Assembly (NCBI GenBank): GCA_016713585.1
Contig: JADJOV010000012.1
Location: 20,379 to 84,378 of the forward strand
Reading direction: 5' to 3'
Length of the DNA: 64,000 bases
Origin: Bdellovibrionales bacterium
Lineage (GTDB): Bacteria > Bdellovibrionota > Bdellovibrionia > Bdellovibrionales > Bdellovibrionaceae
Part shown: piece by piece, positions 59,022 through 64,000 of the stretch
Layout of the letters: each line of letters starts with the position of its first letter
Position numbering within the stretch: position 1 is the first letter of the stretch
Notes under the pieces: generated by a model
What the model was told of the DNA's origin: nothing
What the model saw: only the letters and a program-made list of their open reading frames with translations
The model's database searches: none
Position numbers and translations under genes: made by a program

Positions 59022-62000
59022 ATGAAATGGTTTGTCCAAGGCTTCTTGTTTATTTTCTTCTTCTGCAGTTCCGAGGTTCTGGCTGTCGGGGCCGGTATCA
59101 CTTATCAAGGAAGATTGATTGATCCTTATGGCAATCCGGTCATTGCGAGTAGCGTTCAGTTTAAAATACAACTCAAAACGCCTGGGACCGAAGACTGCTT
59201 GCTGTACGAAGAAGTTCAAACCAAGAATCTCTCTGAAACAAGTGGAATATTCTCTATAAGTCTTTTTGATGGTTCTGGCTTGCGAGTTGATCCAAGCGGC
59301 TACAGTCTTGAGCGCATCTTTGCGAATAAAGGGACCTACACCTTTGCCAGTGGGCAATGCGCAAGTGGAACTAGCTGGACTCCCAATGCCTCGGATGGTC
59401 GTCGCATTCAAGTCTCCTTTAATGACGGAACCTTCGCCACCGGGACCTGGGAAGCGGCACCGTCAATTGCAATCAACTATATCCCAATGGCCATCGAAGC
59501 GATTCAAGTTGGTGGCTACAACTCGCGCCAAATCCTGAAGCTTGCCGACGGCGTTTCAACCACGGGAAGTGAGCTCAATAGCGCGTCTTGGACGGAACTA
59601 CTGGCTTTGATCAATGGCACCACAACCCAGTATCTCAAATCAGGAGCCGCGACCTTCACTGCTGCTCCCCAGTGGAATGGCGTGCCTAGTGGCGCAAATG
59701 ACCTAGTCAACAAAACTTATGTCGATGCCCAAATCGCCGCAGGACTTCCTGATTATGGGACCCCTGGTACCTACACAAAAGTCGTTACAGATGCGAAGGG
59801 CCGAGTAACAAGTGGTTCTGCCTTGGTTGAAGCTGATATTCCGACGCTCTCGACTGCTGGCAAAGTTAGCGGCACTGCGCTCAACACTGGCACAATCGGT
59901 GGAAACACGGCAATCAATTCAACCGGAAACCTTGTCACCACAGGGACTGTTCAAGGGGCCGTGGTCGGGGCCACTAATATGCGGATCTTTAACGGAGCTA
60001 ATTATGTGCAGCTCGCGGCACCTGCCCTAGGTGGCAACCTCAGCTTCTCTCTGCCCGCCGCTGATGGTGCTGCGGGAACTTTGATGAAGACAAACGGTGC
60101 TGGTCAATTGAGCTTTGGCTCCTTAAGCGCTAGTGATATCCCAAGCCTTGATGTCGCGAAGATTACAACTGGCACTTTGCCAGTAGCCCGCGGTGGAACC
60201 GGGCTGACAAGTTATGGAAACAATAGTGTCTTGGTCTCGAATGGAACTGGGTCTGGGTTGAGTTCTTTGAATTGTGCACTCGGTGAGATCATCAAGTTTG
60301 ATGCCTCTGGATTTGCAGGTTGCGGCACTGATACGACAGGCTCTGCCAGTCAGTGGACGACCACTGGGTCTGATATCTATTATAATTTGGGTAAAGTTGG
60401 GATTGGAACTCCAACCCCTGCTTCGATCTTAGATATAAATACGGCTGTCACGCCGGTGACAATTCGGAAGGTGGACTCTTCGAACCCCACGAGAGTATTG
60501 ACTCTGACTGAGGACGACAACAACGGATATATAAGCCAACAGAACGGTGGTTCTCTTAATTTACAAAGTAGCAGCCAAACAATAGTCAGTATTGATGGCG
60601 CGGCTGTTCAAGCAAACAGAAAACTGATAGGCAATCGGAGTCTAGAGGTCAATCCAGTAGATGCCAATTCTCTGGTCGCTGTAATTAAAGGGGCGGCGAG
60701 TCAGGTCGTCAACCTGCAGGAGTGGCAAGATTCATCTGGAAATCCACTGTCCGTTGTGACCAATGACGGAAGAATAGGTGTCGGAAAAACAACCCCCCAA
60801 GCAACTCTAGATGTCAAAGGCACTGTCAAAATCTCTGGTGCGACCTCGGGCGCTGTGGGCTTTGCGGTACCCGCAGTCGCCGGCAGTGCGACCTACACCT
60901 GGCCCGCAGCTGCTCCAGGTTCAAATCAACTTTTACAGAGTGATGCGGCAGGAACCTTAAGCTGGGTCAGCGCAGGTGGTGGCGGAGACGCCCTGGTTGC
61001 AAATCCACTCTCACAGTTTGCAGCAACCACATCAGCCCAGCTCGCTGGAGTTCTGAGTGACGAGACGGGAACGGGCGCTTCCGTGTTTGCTGGCTCACCA
61101 ACGTTCACAGGAGCACCACTCGCTCCAACTGCGGCGGCTGATACTAATACCACCCAAATTGCCACAACTGCCTTTGTCCTAGGCCAGGCTGCTTCCGTCG
61201 CACCGGGCATGGACGGAACACAAGCTGTCGGCACATCAAACAGATATGCAAGACAGGATCACGTCCATCCAACAGACACAAGCAGAGCACCAGCTGCCGG
61301 ATCTGCAAGCATCACAACCCTCGGTACAATTACGACCGGTACATGGAATGGAACCGCGATCGCCGTGGCCAACGGCGGCACCGGCGCCACGACTGATGCT
61401 GCAGCAAGAACAAATTTAGGTTTAGGAACCTCCGCCACTTTGAATACTGGAAATAGTTCTGGTTTAATTCCAACTCTTGGCGCGACCGGAATTGGCGCCA
61501 ATTTAATGTGCACTGGCGATGGCTCTGGCGTCAGCATTGTCTGCAATACATCAATTCCAACTGGAAATGCGCTGACTACGAATCCCCTTTCGCAATTTGC
61601 GGCAACGACTTCTGCCCAATTGGCTGGAGTTCTGAGTAACGAGACTGGCACAGGTGCTGCGGTCTTCGGAACTTCACCAACATTTACGACAAATATCACT
61701 ACGCCCCTTTTGATTGGCGGCACTGGGACAACATCCTCATTGACTTACAAAACCACAACAAAGGTTGGTGCTGCTGGAGCTGATCACATTTTTCAAGTTG
61801 GCAATGACGGTGCTACTGAGGCCATGAGGATTCTGAATAATGGACGGGTCGGCATAGGGACAGCAAGTCCAACCAGTAAGTTAGATGTTTCAGGAGATTT
61901 CTTCACTGCGATTTCCGCGAGCGTAGCAAGCGACACTCAGTGGCCAATACTTGTCGGACAAAGAGCGAGGGGGACACAAGCTGCAAAAACTGCAGTTGGG

Positions 62001-63963
62001 AACAATGATGCGCTAAGTGTCCTCTGGGGCGGGGGATGGACTGGAGCTCAGTATATAGAAGGGGCAATGATTAAGTTTGAGGTAGACGCGGCAACTGGCG
62101 CGACGGATATGCCAGGAAGAATATCATTTCACACGACACCAGACGGGTCGTTTCTCTCATTGGAGCGAATGCGAATCAATAATGCCGGCGACGTCGGTAT
62201 AGGAACTACGACGCCTGAATTCAAACTTTCCTTAGGTGGTGATGGGGCAATTATTGCCAATGGCGCTACATTTTCAGGTGCAACTTTAACAACAGCGGGG
62301 GCTGGAACTCGCATGATTTGGTACCCAAAATCAGCCGCATTCAGAGCTGGCGAAGTTTCGGGCACGCAATGGAATGATGCCAATATTGGGACTAGATCAG
62401 CTGCTTTCAATGAATCAACAATCGCAAGTGGCAGCTCATCCCCTGCGACCGGCAGTCAAACTACGGCAAGTGGGAGCAGATCCACAGCAATGGGATGGAA
62501 TTCTGTCGCATCTAACACCACTTCAGTCGCTATTGGTGAAATTGCCACTGCCTCCGGTGACACCTCATTTGCAATAGGCAGATATGTCACAGCAAGCGCC
62601 ACAAACAGCTATGTCATTGGGCGTGGGGCAAATAGCACAAACAAACTTGTCAACTCAGCGATAGATTCGCTTATCGTGGGATTTAAATCAGACATTCCAA
62701 CTCTTTATGTGGGATCTTCCTCGGGCGTGGGAACAACAGGCAACGTGGGTATAGGCACGACCGCTCCAGGTACTATTTTAGATGTGGCTTGGGAATTACC
62801 GCACGACCTCACGGTACAGGCGCGGGCCAGACAGGACAATTTATTATGCGTGAGCTGGCAACCAACGGTACAAATACAGCCACCATAAAGGTGCCAGACG
62901 TTTTGGGAGCAGACTATACGCTTATTTTACCAGTGGACGATGGCACTGCGAATCAGGTTCTGACCACAAATGGCAGCGGTGTACTCTCTTGGACAACAGC
63001 AGGTGGAGGAAGCCCTTGTGGTGCGAACACACAAATCCAATTTAACAATGCGGGTGCATTTGGTGGCTCGTCCCAGCTGACCTGGTTAGCAGGGTCTGCC
63101 GCGTTGGTCACGAACGAACTACACGCAAGCGTTCATACGGCCTCATATGTGCAGCTTCAATGGTGGTTGGAAACTGGGAAACATCCGATGCGGTGAAGGG
63201 CAATCTTTACGTTAGAGCTGGCTCCACCGAGCCCGGCCCCCCCACTGGCAACGGAGGTGACTTAACAATGAGCGCGGGCGTTGGAAATACATCTAGTGGG
63301 TACATAACTATGCAAACATCAGGCTTAGATCGCGTTCGAGTCACCGCAGCTGGCAACGTCGGCATAGGAACTACATCACCACAAACTACACTCCAGGTTG
63401 CTGGAATTATCTCACCAGCGGTAGACAATACGACTACTTTCTGGTAGTGCGACCTATCGATTCACAACAGTCTATGACTAATGGTACGATCAATACTTCT
63501 GATCGCCGAGAAAAAAGATATTTATGACACCGATTTGAGCCTAGATTTTATTAACAAATTGCGCCCTGTTTCCTATCGCTGGAACACTGGCTTGGACGAT
63601 GAAATTCACTATGGCTTGATTGCGCAAGAAGCAGAACAGGTTATTGATGAGATTGGTAAACGGGGAAAGACCTCTATTGTCACTCACGATGAAACAACAG
63701 ATCGTTATGGTGTGCGGTACTCAGAACTCATTTCGCCGCTAATTAAGGCCGTTCAGGAGCTTTACAACAGGCTCATGGGCATTGAGGCTCATCAAAGCAC
63801 TCAAGACCGTGAGATTGCTTCTTTGAAAGCCGAAGCAAATGCCAAGTCTGAAAAACTTGAAGCACAGAACTCGGCGATCAAGCAAGAAAACGCTGAACTT
63901 AAGGCGCGCCTTGACCAACAAGAAAAAGAATTAGCGATCATCAAAAATAAGCTCGGCTTGTAA
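59022..63963 (+). CDS. Giant mosaic fibre protein (MAT-like) with a C-terminal S74 chaperone domain, several frameshifts
   Basis: Signal peptide (FIFFFCSSEVLA), then an N-terminal domain starting ITYQGRLIDPYGNPV (to about residue 165). The shaft mixes phage tail-fibre units (VARGGTGLTSYGNN, NGGTGATTDAAARTNLGLG), a duplicated segment (ATTSAQLAGVLSDETGTG at about 670, again at about 860), YadA-head-like repeats (STAMGWNSVA, TSVAIGEIATASGDTSFAIG near 1150), and ends with the S74 domain: TSDRREK, with serine and lysine five apart, then LRPVSYRWNTG and YGLIAQEAEQV, plus a coiled coil. Frame breaks lie near 62800, 63175, 63435 and 63515. Corrected length is about 1,640 residues. It matches the mosaic adhesive trimer proteins of Bdellovibrio. 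Confidence 0.8.
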
Positions 63964-64000
63964 AAAAAACTGCTCAAAAAACGACCAAAAACACCATTTT

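Overview
The window looks like part of the chromosome of a Bdellovibrionota (Bdellovibrio-like) bacterium. This is inferred from gene content and style: a giant mosaic fibre with an S74 chaperone end, LexA-ImuA-ImuB-DnaE2 as one block, single-domain CheY proteins with an Hpt-like protein, a FadE-type acyl-CoA dehydrogenase, and many secreted orphans with strong AGGAGG-type ribosome sites. No rRNA, tRNA or CRISPR array was seen.

Layout. 1-8.7 kb: the end of a CCA/poly(A) polymerase gene, divergent epoxyqueuosine reductase, an Hpt-like protein and an HD-GYP protein, a broken outer-membrane barrel, a tight three-gene operon (creatininase family, arginase family, threonine aldolase), then a gamma-glutamylcyclotransferase-like gene behind a peroxiredoxin with a lysine-rich tail. 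8.8-19.6 kb: a PAS histidine kinase, then a 6.6-kb accessory island bounded by a 577-579 bp direct repeat of a lysR 3' part. The island holds a group II intron whose reverse transcriptase gene is itself split by a 1.66-kb serine-recombinase element, plus an IS91-like remnant and two orphan genes. After the second repeat the complete lysR faces a DJ-1/PfpI gene. 19.9-23.2 kb: orphan secreted, leucine-rich and HExxH proteins. 23.2-29.8 kb: the SOS mutagenesis block dnaE2-imuB-imuA-lexA, divergent from a SRAP (YedK/HMCES) gene. 29.8-38.4 kb: response regulators, TetR, rsmG, a damaged HNH nuclease, secreted proteins, a PuuD-like membrane protein and a diguanylate cyclase. 38.5-45.8 kb: RNase Y, fadE, an IS element, a lone group II intron domain V/VI, and a VC0807-type membrane protein. 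45.9-54.4 kb: sohB followed by a complete oligopeptide ABC transporter (two ATPases, binding protein, two permeases), an OmpR-type regulator, a CBS-pair protein and a glutaredoxin. 54.4-64 kb: tRNA-dihydrouridine synthase, purK, purE, a phospholipase-D-like secreted protein, and a fibre gene of about 1,640 codons resembling the mosaic adhesive trimer (MAT) proteins of Bdellovibrio.

Quality caution. Around thirty otherwise recognisable genes are broken by one-base shifts. Where I could assign direction, about twenty are net losses of one base and only a few are gains. The two lysR copies differ at six places by one base in a homopolymer, and in each place the shorter version breaks the frame. 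Residual homopolymer deletions in the assembly are the simplest explanation, so most 'frameshifted' genes here are probably intact in the cell. The mobile-island genes may be truly decayed.
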